This document shows positions 41,578-52,171 of a stretch of 64,000 bases of DNA, piece after piece. Both the position numbers and the translations under genes were made by a program. Every line of letters starts with the position of its first letter. Positions within the stretch are counted from its first letter, which is position 1. The stretch lies in assembly GCF_014650915.1 (NCBI RefSeq), contig NZ_BMVW01000007.1, positions 186,001 to 250,000 of the forward strand. The letters are read 5' to 3'. A model generated the notes under the pieces. That model did no database searches, was not told the origin of the DNA, and was given only the letters and a program-made list of their open reading frames with translations. The DNA is from Streptomyces poonensis (GTDB taxonomy: Bacteria; Actinomycetota; Actinomycetes; Streptomycetales; Streptomycetaceae).

Positions 41578-42888
41578 CTACGGAATCCCCAACTCGAAGA
41601 TCACGTAATGCGCGTACCACCCCGACGCCACCGCCGCCGTCGTGAAGAACACGATCAGGCTCGGCAGCCTCAGCCGGCTCATCGCCGCCGCCGGGGCCAG
41701 CAGCAGCGGGAAGGCGGGCAGCAGGTAGCGCGAGGTGTTGGCGAACATCTGCTGGGTGCCGAGCACCGTCACCACGGTCGCCAGGGTGTACGCGGTCAGC
41801 ACCAGCGGCGGCCGCTTGCGCAGCATCAGCGTCAGCAGGAAGGGCAGCGCCAGCACCAGCTGTACGCCGATGAGGTCCGGTACGGAGAAGGCGAAGAGGT
41901 AGTCGCGTCTGCCGACCGCCGTGTTGCCCAGGACGTCGAGCGTGTGGGCGCCGTAGTCGAAGAAGTGCGCCCACCCCTCGCGCTGGAGCGTGAAGTACGC
42001 CGTGAGATCGCCCATGCGCAGGCCCACCCAGGCCACGTAGCCGAGCAGTCCGAGCGGCGCGGTCACCATGGCGAACACCGGACCGGCCACCCCGTGCTCG
42101 CGTCTGCTGTCCCGCCGCGCCAGCGTGACGAGTGCGGCGAGCCCCACGGCGCCGATGAGCACGGCGGAGGTGGGCCGGTTGAGCCCGGCGACGAAGGCGA
42201 GTACCCCGGCCGCCTTCCAGTGGTGCTTCATCACGCAGTGGCAGCACCAGGCGGCGATCGCCACGAACACGGACTCCGAGTACACCGCCCACTCGACGCC
42301 CGCACCCGGTGCCACCGCCCACAGACCGGCGGCGATCGTGCCCGCCCGGACGCCCGCGAGCAGGGAGATCACCGCGTAGATCCCGGCGGCCGCGACGAAC
42401 GACGCGAGGACCGAGACCAGGATCCCGGACCCGTACAGACCCAGGCCGGTGACCTGGGACACCATCCTGATCAGGGCCGGGTAGAGCGGGAAGAAGGCGA
42501 CCGAGTCCTGTTTGACGGTGAACACGCCGCCCGGGGCGAGCGGCTGCAGAGGGTGCGGGTCGTACCCCTTCTCGGCGACCTGGAGGTACCACCAGCCGTC
42601 CCAGGTGCCGAGGACGTCCCACCAGTGTTCACCGCCGCCGAAGCGCGGCTGCTTCCCGCGGTAGTCGCCGGAACGGTCCAGCAGAACGGCGAAGACGGTG
42701 AGACCGACCAGCTTGGTGACGCCGTACAGGAGGAGCGGGGCCAGGTACGGCCGGACAGCGGGCGGGAGGGGCAGCCGGCCCAGGGACAGGCGGCCCAGGG
42801 ACAGACGGCCGGTCCACCGGGATCCGTCCCCCTGTCCTCCGGATGCCGGAGTGCCCGCCGTCGCCGGGCCTGCGGATGTGGTGCTCAT
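41578..42888 (-). CDS. PIG-V-type membrane mannosyltransferase
   Basis: A 436-aa polytopic membrane protein with about ten helices after a soluble Ser/Gly N-terminus that repeats RLSLGRL. The motif TWDGWWYLQVAEKGYD after helix 1 carries the acidic residue typical of GT-C glycosyltransferases. AFFPLYPALIRMV and LNRPTSAVLIG match the GPI mannosyltransferase II (PIG-V) family. It probably uses a polyprenyl-phosphate sugar and modifies a lipid or protein outside the membrane. It is divergent from a DPMS/GtrB-like glycosyltransferase that could supply that donor. Confidence 0.8.
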   Translation of the reverse strand: MSTTSAGPATAGTPASGGQGDGSRWTGRLSLGRLSLGRLPLPPAVRPYLAPLLLYGVTKLVGLTVFAVLLDRSGDYRGKQPRFGGGEHWWDVLGTWDGWWYLQVAEKGYDPHPLQPLAPGGVFTVKQDSVAFFPLYPALIRMVSQVTGLGLYGSGILVSVLASFVAAAGIYAVISLLAGVRAGTIAAGLWAVAPGAGVEWAVYSESVFVAIAAWCCHCVMKHHWKAAGVLAFVAGLNRPTSAVLIGAVGLAALVTLARRDSRREHGVAGPVFAMVTAPLGLLGYVAWVGLRMGDLTAYFTLQREGWAHFFDYGAHTLDVLGNTAVGRRDYLFAFSVPDLIGVQLVLALPFLLTLMLRKRPPLVLTAYTLATVVTVLGTQQMFANTSRYLLPAFPLLLAPAAAMSRLRLPSLIVFFTTAAVASGWYAHYVIFELGIP

Positions 42889-43024
42889 GCCTGTTGTCCC
42901 CCCTCGACCCTCGACTCTCGACCGATCGCCGGACCACGGGCCCCCTCCGCCCGGCTGATCGCAAACCGGCCATCATAAGATCACATGCGGAGTCGCGCAC
43001 GCGCGACGGCGGGGGAGGGACGAG

Positions 43025-44071
43025 CTGACCGGAGGAACGGAGGAGACGACCGTCCTGTCGGTCGTCGTCCCCATGTACAACGAGGAAGAGGTCCTGCCCG
43101 CGCTGGTCCGCCGGCTGCGTCCGGTCCTCGCGGACCTCGGCGTGCCCTACGAGTTCGTCGCCGTGGACGACGGCAGCACCGACCGCACCGGCGAGCTGCT
43201 CGCCGCGCTGCGGCTGGGCTGGCCGGAACTGCGCGTGATCGGCCTGCGCCGCAACTCCGGTCACCAGGCCGCCCTCACCGCGGGCCTGGACCGGGCGGCC
43301 GGCGCCTATGTGGTGAGCCTGGACGCGGACCTCCAGGACCCGCCCGAGAAGATCCCCGAGATGCTCGCCCGGGCCCGGGCCGAGGGACTCGACATCGTCT
43401 ACGGCATCCGCGCCGACCGGACGAGCGACACCGGGTTCAAGCGGTGGACCGCGCACCTCTACTACCGGCTCGTGCGCCGGCTGGCGGGATCCTCGGTCCC
43501 CGCACAGGGCGGTGACTTCCGGCTGCTCAGCCGTGCCGCCGTGGATGCCCTCAAGGCCCTGCCGGACCAGCAGCGGGTCTATCGCCTCCTGGTCCCGTGG
43601 CTGGGCTTCCCCAGCGGGCAGGTCACCTACGAGCGGGAGTCCCGTGCCGCGGGCCGCAGCAAGTACCCCTTGGGCCGGATGATCCGGCTCGCGGTCGACA
43701 GCGTCACCGGCTTCTCCGCGGCGCCGCTGCGCCTGGCCACCTGGCTGGGCGGCCTCGCCTTCCTCGTCTGCCTCGGGCTGATGGTCTACACGCTGAGCGC
43801 CCACCTCTGGGAGCGGACCGTGCCCGGCTGGACCTCCCTGTTCACCGGGGTCCTGTTCATCGGCGCCGTCCAGCTGATCTGCGTGGGCCTGCTCGGCGAG
43901 TACATCGCGCGGATCTACACGGCCGTGCAGAACCGGCCGACGTACTTCGTCGGCCACGACACGGCCGCGGACCCGGCCCCCAGGGCCCCGAACGCTCCGG
44001 ACCCCCCGAACACGCAGATCACGTCCGCCCCCGTCCAGGCCCAGGGACGGGACCGGGGACCGCGGGAGTGA
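43025..44071 (+). CDS. Family 2 glycosyltransferase (GtrB/DPMS-like), probable CTG start
   Basis: A polyprenyl-phosphate-sugar synthase type enzyme of about 348 aa. The nucleotide site [15 protein letters not shown], the metal motif [16 protein letters not shown] and [13 protein letters not shown] are present. Two membrane helices follow (about residues 245-310). The first strand of the GT-A fold, [14 protein letters not shown], begins before the first ATG (43073), so initiation must lie upstream. The only candidate in frame is CTG at 43025, with GGGGGAGGGA 5 nt upstream. It is divergent from the PIG-V gene. Confidence 0.8.
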   Translation: MTGGTEETTVLSVVVPMYNEEEVLPALVRRLRPVLADLGVPYEFVAVDDGSTDRTGELLAALRLGWPELRVIGLRRNSGHQAALTAGLDRAAGAYVVSLDADLQDPPEKIPEMLARARAEGLDIVYGIRADRTSDTGFKRWTAHLYYRLVRRLAGSSVPAQGGDFRLLSRAAVDALKALPDQQRVYRLLVPWLGFPSGQVTYERESRAAGRSKYPLGRMIRLAVDSVTGFSAAPLRLATWLGGLAFLVCLGLMVYTLSAHLWERTVPGWTSLFTGVLFIGAVQLICVGLLGEYIARIYTAVQNRPTYFVGHDTAADPAPRAPNAPDPPNTQITSAPVQAQGRDRGPRE

Positions 44072-44196
44072 GCGGGGACGCCGGGCGCTTCGACCGGGCC
44101 GACCGGCCGAGGCGCCCGGCACCTGTGATAATGGAGCGGGCGACCCTACACCGCTCCGGCCGGAACGCCCGGCGTGTCGGTCGCGTCGCTTTTGTT

Positions 44197-44225
44197 TTGA
44201 CCGGAGTCAGTGCGGTAGGTACGCT
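44197..44225 (+). promoter_or_regulatory. Candidate rpsL (str operon) promoter
   Basis: TTGACC (44197-44202) and TACGCT (44220-44225) with 17-bp spacing match the vegetative consensus. It lies in the 347-bp interval after the glycosyltransferase, which has no other gene. Confidence 0.7.
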
Positions 44226-44418
44226 CAGACCTTGTGCCTGGGGTGTGCCCTGGCTCTCGAGCGTGCCTTCGACCGCAAAGGGAGCCGTAAGCGGCCACCG
44301 AAATTCGCGCCCTTTCTGCCTTGCGGTGGGAGTCTGCGGGATTCGACACACCCGACCGCGTGGGTCGGCGACGTTCCAGGTTAGCTTCACCCATCGGCAC
44401 ACAGAAACCGGAGAAGTA
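44226..44418 (+). promoter_or_regulatory. rpsL leader region
   Basis: About 190 nt of untranslated leader, with a small CGACC-GCGT-GGGTCG hairpin near 44357-44371. Regulatory function is not shown by sequence. GGAGAAG at 44410-44416 is the rpsL binding site. Confidence 0.35.
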
Positions 44419-44790
44419 GTGCCTACGATCCAGCAGCTGGTCCGTAAGGGCCGGCAGGACAAGGTCGAGAAGAACAAGACGCCCGCACTCGAGGGTTCCC
44501 CTCAGCGCCGCGGCGTCTGCACGCGTGTGTTCACGACCACCCCGAAGAAGCCGAACTCGGCCCTGCGCAAGGTCGCGCGTGTGCGTCTGACCAGCGGGAT
44601 CGAAGTCACCGCTTACATTCCGGGTGAGGGACACAACCTGCAGGAGCACTCCATCGTGCTCGTGCGTGGTGGCCGTGTGAAGGACCTGCCGGGTGTTCGC
44701 TACAAGATCATCCGCGGCTCGCTGGACACCCAGGGTGTCAAGAACCGCAAGCAGGCCCGCAGCCGCTACGGCGCCAAGAAGGAGAAGTAA
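44419..44790 (+). CDS. rpsL: 30S ribosomal protein S12
   Basis: A 123-aa ribosomal protein, GTG start, [20 protein letters not shown]. The decoding loop [16 protein letters not shown] and [12 protein letters not shown] carry Lys43 and Lys88, so the streptomycin-sensitive form is present. It is the first gene of the str operon; rpsG follows 2 nt after its stop. Confidence 0.98.
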   Translation: MPTIQQLVRKGRQDKVEKNKTPALEGSPQRRGVCTRVFTTTPKKPNSALRKVARVRLTSGIEVTAYIPGEGHNLQEHSIVLVRGGRVKDLPGVRYKIIRGSLDTQGVKNRKQARSRYGAKKEK

Positions 44791-44792
44791 GA

Positions 44793-45263
44793 ATGCCTCG
44801 TAAGGGCCCCGCCCCGAAGCGCCCGGTCATCATCGACCCGGTCTACGGTTCTCCTCTGGTGACCTCCCTGATCAACAAGGTGCTGCTGAACGGCAAGCGC
44901 TCCACCGCCGAGCGCATCGTCTACGGCGCCATGGAGGGCCTGCGCGAGAAGACCGGCAACGACCCGGTCATCACGCTGAAGCGCGCTCTCGAGAACATCA
45001 AGCCGACCCTCGAGGTCAAGTCCCGCCGTGTCGGTGGCGCCACCTACCAGGTGCCGGTCGAGGTCAAGCCCGGCCGCGCCAACACCCTGGCGCTGCGCTG
45101 GCTCGTCGGTTACTCCCGCGCCCGTCGCGAGAAGACGATGACCGAGCGTCTGCTCAACGAGCTCCTCGACGCCTCCAACGGCCTCGGCGCCGCTGTGAAG
45201 AAGCGCGAGGACACCCACAAGATGGCCGAGTCCAACAAGGCCTTCGCGCACTACCGCTGGTAG
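44793..45263 (+). CDS. rpsG: 30S ribosomal protein S7
   Basis: A 156-aa primary 16S rRNA-binding protein, [20 protein letters not shown]. The family motif [18 protein letters not shown] and [16 protein letters not shown] are present. It is probably translationally coupled to rpsL and lies 39 bp before fusA. Confidence 0.97.
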   Translation: MPRKGPAPKRPVIIDPVYGSPLVTSLINKVLLNGKRSTAERIVYGAMEGLREKTGNDPVITLKRALENIKPTLEVKSRRVGGATYQVPVEVKPGRANTLALRWLVGYSRARREKTMTERLLNELLDASNGLGAAVKKREDTHKMAESNKAFAHYRW

Positions 45264-45302
45264 TCGCTACCCACATCGAGACCGAGAGAAGACTGAAGCC
45301 TT

Positions 45303-47429
45303 ATGGCTACCACTTCACTTGACCTGGCCAAGGTCCGCAACATCGGGATCATGGCCCACATCGACGCGGGCAAGACGACCACCACCGAGCGGATCCTGTT
45401 CTACACCGGCGTCTCGTACAAGATCGGTGAGGTCCACGACGGCGCTGCCACCATGGACTGGATGGAGCAGGAGCAGGAGCGTGGCATCACGATCACGTCT
45501 GCTGCGACCACCTGTCACTGGCCGCTCGAGGACAACGACTACACCATCAACATCATCGACACCCCGGGTCACGTCGACTTCACCGTCGAGGTGGAGCGCT
45601 CCCTGCGCGTGCTCGACGGTGCTGTCACGGTGTTCGACGGTGTCGCCGGTGTCGAGCCGCAGTCCGAGACGGTGTGGCGTCAGGCCGACCGTTACGGCGT
45701 GCCGCGCATCTGCTTCGTGAACAAGCTGGACCGTACCGGCGCCGAGTTCCACCGCTGCGTGGACATGATCTCGGACCGCCTGGGCGCCCAGCCGCTCGTC
45801 ATGCAGCTCCCGATCGGTGCCGAGGCCGACTTCAAGGGCGTCGTGGACCTGGTCCGCATGAAGGCGCTCGTGTGGTCCGCCGAGGCCGCCAAGGGCGAGA
45901 TGTACGACGTCGTCGACATCCCGGCCACGCACACCGAGGCTGCCGAGGAGTACCGCGGCAAGCTGGTCGAGGCCGTCGCGGAGAACGACGAAGAGATCAT
46001 GGAGCTGTACCTGGAGGGCGAGGAGCCCACCGAGGAGCAGCTGTACGCCGCGATCCGTCGTATCACCATCGCGTCCGGCAAGAGCGAGGGCACCACGGTC
46101 ACCCCGGTGTTCTGTGGCACCGCGTTCAAGAACAAGGGCGTCCAGCCCCTGCTCGACGCCGTTGTGCGCTACCTGCCGACCCCGCTCGACGTCGAGGCCA
46201 TCGAGGGCCAGGACGTCAAGGACCCCGAGGTCGTCATCAAGCGGAAGCCGTCCGAGGACGAGCCGCTGGCGGCCCTGGCGTTCAAGATCATGAGCGACCC
46301 GCACCTGGGCAAGCTCACCTTCGTCCGGGTCTACTCGGGCCGCCTGGAGTCCGGCACCTCGGTGCTGAACTCGGTCAAGGGCAAGAAGGAGCGCATCGGC
46401 AAGATCTACCGCATGCACGCCAACAAGCGTGAGGAGATCGAGTCGGTGGGCGCCGGCGACATCGTCGCCGTCATGGGCCTGAAGCAGACCACCACCGGTG
46501 AGACGCTGAGCGACGAGAAGAACCCGGTGATCCTGGAGTCCATGGACTTCCCGGCGCCGGTCATCGAGGTCGCCATCGAGCCCAAGTCCAAGGGTGACCA
46601 GGAGAAGCTGGGTGTCGCCATCCAGCGTCTCGCGGAGGAGGACCCCTCCTTCCAGGTGCACACCAACGAGGAGACCGGCCAGACCGTCATCGGCGGTATG
46701 GGCGAGCTTCACCTCGAGGTGCTCGTCGACCGCATGAAGCGCGAGTTCAAGGTCGAGGCGAACGTCGGCAAGCCGCAGGTCGCCTACCGCGAGACGATCC
46801 GCAAGGCCGTCGAGCGCGTCGACTACACGCACAAGAAGCAGACCGGTGGTACCGGTCAGTTCGCCAAGGTGCAGATCGCGATCGAGCCGATCGAGGGCGG
46901 CGACGCCTCGTACGAGTTCGTGAACAAGGTCACCGGTGGCCGTATCCCGAAGGAGTACATCCCTTCGGTGGACGCCGGCTGCCAGGAGGCCATGCAGTTC
47001 GGCATCCTCGCCGGTTACGAGATGACCGGCGTGCGCGTCACGCTTCTCGACGGTGCCTACCACGAGGTCGACTCCTCCGAGCTCGCCTTCAAGATCGCCG
47101 GTTCGCAGGCCTTCAAGGAGGCCGCGCGCAAGGCCAGCCCCGTGCTGCTCGAGCCGATGATGGCCGTCGAGGTCACCACGCCCGAGGACTACATGGGTGA
47201 GGTCATCGGCGACATCAACTCCCGCCGTGGCCAGATCCAGGCCATGGAGGAGCGTGCCGGTGCCCGCGTCGTGAAGGGCCTGGTTCCGCTGTCGGAGATG
47301 TTCGGCTACGTCGGCGACCTCCGCAGCAAGACGTCGGGTCGCGCGAGCTACTCGATGCAGTTCGACTCCTACGCCGAGGTTCCGCGGAACGTCGCCGAGG
47401 AGATCATCGCGAAGGCCAAGGGCGAGTAA
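45303..47429 (+). CDS. fusA: Elongation factor G
   Basis: A 708-aa translocase GTPase. G motifs are [27 protein letters not shown] and FVNKLDRTG. The [12 protein letters not shown] effector loop and the C-terminal [20 protein letters not shown] are intact. It starts with ATG 39 nt after rpsG. One of the two translation factors of the str operon. Confidence 0.98.
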   Translation: MATTSLDLAKVRNIGIMAHIDAGKTTTTERILFYTGVSYKIGEVHDGAATMDWMEQEQERGITITSAATTCHWPLEDNDYTINIIDTPGHVDFTVEVERSLRVLDGAVTVFDGVAGVEPQSETVWRQADRYGVPRICFVNKLDRTGAEFHRCVDMISDRLGAQPLVMQLPIGAEADFKGVVDLVRMKALVWSAEAAKGEMYDVVDIPATHTEAAEEYRGKLVEAVAENDEEIMELYLEGEEPTEEQLYAAIRRITIASGKSEGTTVTPVFCGTAFKNKGVQPLLDAVVRYLPTPLDVEAIEGQDVKDPEVVIKRKPSEDEPLAALAFKIMSDPHLGKLTFVRVYSGRLESGTSVLNSVKGKKERIGKIYRMHANKREEIESVGAGDIVAVMGLKQTTTGETLSDEKNPVILESMDFPAPVIEVAIEPKSKGDQEKLGVAIQRLAEEDPSFQVHTNEETGQTVIGGMGELHLEVLVDRMKREFKVEANVGKPQVAYRETIRKAVERVDYTHKKQTGGTGQFAKVQIAIEPIEGGDASYEFVNKVTGGRIPKEYIPSVDAGCQEAMQFGILAGYEMTGVRVTLLDGAYHEVDSSELAFKIAGSQAFKEAARKASPVLLEPMMAVEVTTPEDYMGEVIGDINSRRGQIQAMEERAGARVVKGLVPLSEMFGYVGDLRSKTSGRASYSMQFDSYAEVPRNVAEEIIAKAKGE

Positions 47430-47454
47430 CGCACAGCGTTCCCACGCCGTAGGC

Positions 47455-47526
47455 TTGACTCCGGAGCCTCACGGGGCATTCCGCCGATACGCGGGCGAAA
47501 GCCTGCGAACGCGGAGGAATGCCCCC
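47455..47526 (+). promoter_or_regulatory. Structured leader and possible promoter before tuf
   Basis: TTGACT at 47455-47460 is a -35-like hexamer, but I see no convincing -10. A nested hairpin follows: GGGGCATTCC (47473-47482) pairs with GGAATGCCCC (47516-47525). Inside it, CGCGGGC (47490-47496) pairs with GCCTGCG (47501-47507) around a GAAA tetraloop. Confidence 0.5.
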
Positions 47527-47604
47527 GGGCCCGGGATTTAACAGCAAAGATCACCTGGCGCCGATGAAGTAAGGCGTACAGAACCACTCCACAGGAGGAC
47601 CCCA

Positions 47605-48798
<1,194 letters not shown>

Positions 48799-48828
48799 GT
48801 CCCGCTCGCTTGAGGGTCGCCTGACCTG

Positions 48829-48864
48829 AAAAGGCCCGTACGACTTCGGTCGTACGGGCCTTTT
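48829..48864 (+). terminator. Terminator after tuf
   Basis: A perfect 16-bp stem, AAAAGGCCCGTACGAC and GTCGTACGGGCCTTTT, with a TTCG tetraloop and T-rich end. Confidence 0.95.
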
Positions 48865-48892
48865 CGCATCCCCGGGCCCGACCGGACCCGTA

Positions 48893-48906
48893 CCGAAACT
48901 ATTCGG
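48893..48906. promoter_or_regulatory. Candidate xylan-locus operator CCGAA-N4-TTCGG
   Basis: CCGAA-ACTA-TTCGG is a 14-bp dyad about 100 bp before the GH115 gene. It resembles the CGAAA-type palindromes described upstream of actinomycete xylanase genes and fits a LacI-family regulator. No regulator gene lies beside it. Confidence 0.45.
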
Positions 48907-49006
48907 CGCGTACGACCCGTTCCCCCCGCGCGTCACTCCCTCCACTATTTGTCATGCCGCTGAGCAAATTCGGCGTCAGCAGGACGACAGGTGCGAGGGG
49001 TGTGGC

Positions 49007-52000
49007 ATGTCTGGACACGTCAGCCGCAGGGCCGTGCTCGGTACGGGGGCCGGCCTGGCGGCGCTGCCCGCGCTGCCGGGCGTGGCACGGGCGGAAGGGA
49101 AAGGGAGCGCCGGCCTCACGGTGACCGACCCCGGGGCGTACGTCTCCTTCGCGCCGCGGCCCGGGGCCTTCCCGCTCGTCGGCGCGCCCGTCGTGGTCAG
49201 CGACGCCGACCACCCCGGAGCCGTACGGGCCGCGGGGGACCTCCGCGACGACATCGAGCGGGTCACCGGTGCCCGGCCGGGGGGCACGATCGCCCGGACG
49301 GCGGTACTCGTCGGGACGATCGGCCGCAGCCCGCTGATCGACGGGCTCGTGGCGTCGGGCAAGCTCGACGTGACCGGCGTGCGCGGCGCGTGGGAGACCT
49401 CGCTGCAGACGGTCGTCGAGCGGCCGATGCCCGGGGTGGAGCGCGCCCTCGTCATCGCCGGCAGCGACCCGCGCGGCACGATCTTCGGGGTGTACGACCT
49501 CTCGTACGGCATCGGGGTCTCGCCCTGGTACTGGTGGGACGACGTGGAGCCGGTGCACCGGGACGCGCTGTACGTGCTGCCGGGACGGTTCACCCAGGGC
49601 ACCCCGGCGGTGAAGTACCGGGGCGTCTTCATCAACGACGAGAACCCGGCGCTCGGCACCTGGGCACCGGAGTACTTCGGCCACGGCAAGGCACCCGGCC
49701 ACCCCGGCGGTTTCACCGCGGACTTCTACGCCAAGGTCTTCGAGGTGCTGCTCCGGCTGAAGGGCAACTACCTGTGGCCGGCGGTCTGGGGGCGGGCCTT
49801 CGCCGAGGACGACCCGGAGAACCACGCCCGCGCCAAGGAATACGGCATTGTCATGGGCACGTCCCATGAGGCGCCCATGATGCGCGGCATCGAGGAGTGG
49901 AACCGGCACGCCGTCCCCGCGGTCCGGGACTCCTCGGGGGCCGTCGTGACGCCCGGACGTGACCCGTACGGCGGTACGGGGGAGTGGTCGTTCCGCCGCA
50001 ACGCCGAGGCCATCAAGAAGTACTGGCGCGACGGCATCCGGCGCATGGTCGACGAGGACTTCGAGGGAGTCGTCACCCTCGGTATGCGCGGCAACGGCGA
50101 CACCAGCCTGCCCGACGGCGACGGCATCGAGCTGATGCAGGAGATCATCGCGACCCAGCGGCAGATCATCGCCGAGGAGACCGGCCGCGACCTCGCCGAG
50201 GTGCCGCAGGTCTGGACGCTCTACAAGGAGGTCCAGCGCTACTGGGACCGCGGCCTGCGCGCCCCGGACGACGTGACGGTCGTCCTGACCGACGACAACT
50301 GGGGCAACATCCGCAAACACCCGGACCCGAAGGAGTCCCGCCCCGGCGGCTACGGCCTCTACTACCACTTCGACTACGTGGGCGTCGGCCGCAACTACAA
50401 GTGGGTCGACACCGCCAACCTCGCCAACCTCTGGGAGCAGCTCCACCAGGCGCACGCGTACGGCAACCACGGCCTGTGGGTGACGAACGTGGGCGACCTC
50501 AAGGGCAACGAACTGCCCACCGAGTTCTTCCTCGACTACGCCTGGAACCCCGAGCGGTGGGGGCAGGAGGACCTTGAGGAGTGGGAGCGCCGCTATGCGC
50601 GCCAGAACTTCGGCGCGGCCCACGCGGAGGCCATCGCGGAGATCCTGTCCACGTACGGGCAGCTCCAGGCCCGCCGCAAACCGGAACTCCTCAACCGCCG
50701 CATCACGCTGAACCCGGCGAAGGATCCGACGCGCGACGAGAGCGCGATCGTCTACGACGACGAGGAGACGCCCTTCTTCTTCGCGCACCGCGAGCTGGAG
50801 CGGGTGACGGACGAGTGGCGGCACCTGGCGAAGGCTGCGGACCGGGTCGGGCGCCGGCTGCCGCGGCGGTCCCAGGACGCGTGGTTCGAGCTGGTCGGGT
50901 ACCAGGTGCAGGCCACGGCCAATCTGTACGGACTGCGCGAAGCCGAGTTCCAGAACCTGCTGTACGCCGCGCAGGGCAGGGCGGCGGCCAACGACCGGGC
51001 GGCGGAGGCGGAGGCCGGCCTGGAGCGCGACCTCGCCCTCGCCGACCGCTTCAACACCCAGGTCGCGGACGGCAAGTGGAACGGCTTCCAGACGCAGCCG
51101 CACATCGGGTACGGCGACGTGGAGCGCTACGGTCCGAACGCGGGCTGGCAGCAGCCGGAGAAGGACAACGTGGCGCTGCCGGACGAGATCTTCCCCGCGG
51201 TCGAGCGCATCGAGGTGCCCGAGGCCGCCGAGCTGGGCGTGGCCGTCGACGGCGCGGACGACTCGGGGCTGTGGTGGCCGGGCGGGGCGTCGGAGGCGCC
51301 CTTGCTGCCCGTCTTCAGCCCGTACCAGTCCAGGCCCCAGCAGTACATCGAGGTCTTCAACCGGGGCCGTACGCCCTTCGAGTACCGGATCGAGCCGTCG
51401 GTGCCGTGGCTGCGCGCCGACCGCCCGCGGGGCCGGGTCGAGCAGCAGGTCCGGGTGGAGCTGAGCGTCGACTGGGCGCGGGTGCCACAGGACGGCGCGG
51501 AGGGCTCGGTGACCGTGCACGGGGCCGGTGCCTCGGTGACCGTCCATGCCGTCGCCGAGAAGCCGTCCCGGCGCGGGCTGCGGGGCTTCGTGGAGGCCGG
51601 CGGATACGTGGCCGTCGACGCCGAGCACCACGTGCGGGCGGTCGGCGCGCGCGGGGTGAGCTGGCGGCGCGTCGACCGCATCGGCCGTACGGGCGCGGGC
51701 ATGACCCCGTGGCCGGTCACGGCGGCCCGGCAGACCCCCGGCGGGTCCGGCCCGCGCCTGGAGTACGAGGTGAGCCTGCTGGCGGCGGGCGAGGTGACGG
51801 TCTACGCCCACCTCTCCCCGCGCAACCCCGTCCTGCCGACGAGCGGACTGCGCTACGCGGTCTCCTTCGGCGACGACACCCCGCAGACCGTCGACGTCAT
51901 CGCGTCCACGGGCGCCGACGACGGCCTGATGAACAAGCAGTGGGCACGCCACACCTCCGACAACGTCAACGTGACGGGCACACGGCACACGATCGCCCGC

Positions 52001-52126
52001 GCCGGGGTCCACCGGCTGAAGTTCTGGATGGTCGACCCCACGGTCGTGCTGCAACGGCTGGTGATCGACACGGGCGGGCTCACGCCGACCTACCTCGGCC
52101 CCCTGGAGAGCCACCGCATCAGCTGA
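49007..52126 (+). CDS. Secreted GH115 xylan alpha-1,2-glucuronidase
   Basis: A 1039-aa glycoside hydrolase that removes glucuronic or 4-O-methylglucuronic acid from xylan. The N-terminus HVSRRAVLGTGAGLAALPAL has twin arginines and ends near ARAEG, so Tat export is likely. The GH115 core includes GTIFGVYDLSYGIGVSPWYW, KYRGVFINDENPAL, GNYLWPAVWGRAF and VLTDDNWGN. The C-terminal ~250 residues form beta domains. The GH10 xylanase follows after 45 nt, forming a glucuronoxylan operon. Confidence 0.9.
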   Translation: MSGHVSRRAVLGTGAGLAALPALPGVARAEGKGSAGLTVTDPGAYVSFAPRPGAFPLVGAPVVVSDADHPGAVRAAGDLRDDIERVTGARPGGTIARTAVLVGTIGRSPLIDGLVASGKLDVTGVRGAWETSLQTVVERPMPGVERALVIAGSDPRGTIFGVYDLSYGIGVSPWYWWDDVEPVHRDALYVLPGRFTQGTPAVKYRGVFINDENPALGTWAPEYFGHGKAPGHPGGFTADFYAKVFEVLLRLKGNYLWPAVWGRAFAEDDPENHARAKEYGIVMGTSHEAPMMRGIEEWNRHAVPAVRDSSGAVVTPGRDPYGGTGEWSFRRNAEAIKKYWRDGIRRMVDEDFEGVVTLGMRGNGDTSLPDGDGIELMQEIIATQRQIIAEETGRDLAEVPQVWTLYKEVQRYWDRGLRAPDDVTVVLTDDNWGNIRKHPDPKESRPGGYGLYYHFDYVGVGRNYKWVDTANLANLWEQLHQAHAYGNHGLWVTNVGDLKGNELPTEFFLDYAWNPERWGQEDLEEWERRYARQNFGAAHAEAIAEILSTYGQLQARRKPELLNRRITLNPAKDPTRDESAIVYDDEETPFFFAHRELERVTDEWRHLAKAADRVGRRLPRRSQDAWFELVGYQVQATANLYGLREAEFQNLLYAAQGRAAANDRAAEAEAGLERDLALADRFNTQVADGKWNGFQTQPHIGYGDVERYGPNAGWQQPEKDNVALPDEIFPAVERIEVPEAAELGVAVDGADDSGLWWPGGASEAPLLPVFSPYQSRPQQYIEVFNRGRTPFEYRIEPSVPWLRADRPRGRVEQQVRVELSVDWARVPQDGAEGSVTVHGAGASVTVHAVAEKPSRRGLRGFVEAGGYVAVDAEHHVRAVGARGVSWRRVDRIGRTGAGMTPWPVTAARQTPGGSGPRLEYEVSLLAAGEVTVYAHLSPRNPVLPTSGLRYAVSFGDDTPQTVDVIASTGADDGLMNKQWARHTSDNVNVTGTRHTIARAGVHRLKFWMVDPTVVLQRLVIDTGGLTPTYLGPLESHRIS

Positions 52127-52171
52127 CCGATCCGAACACCCCAGTACATGATGAGAAGGGACCACCCGCAC

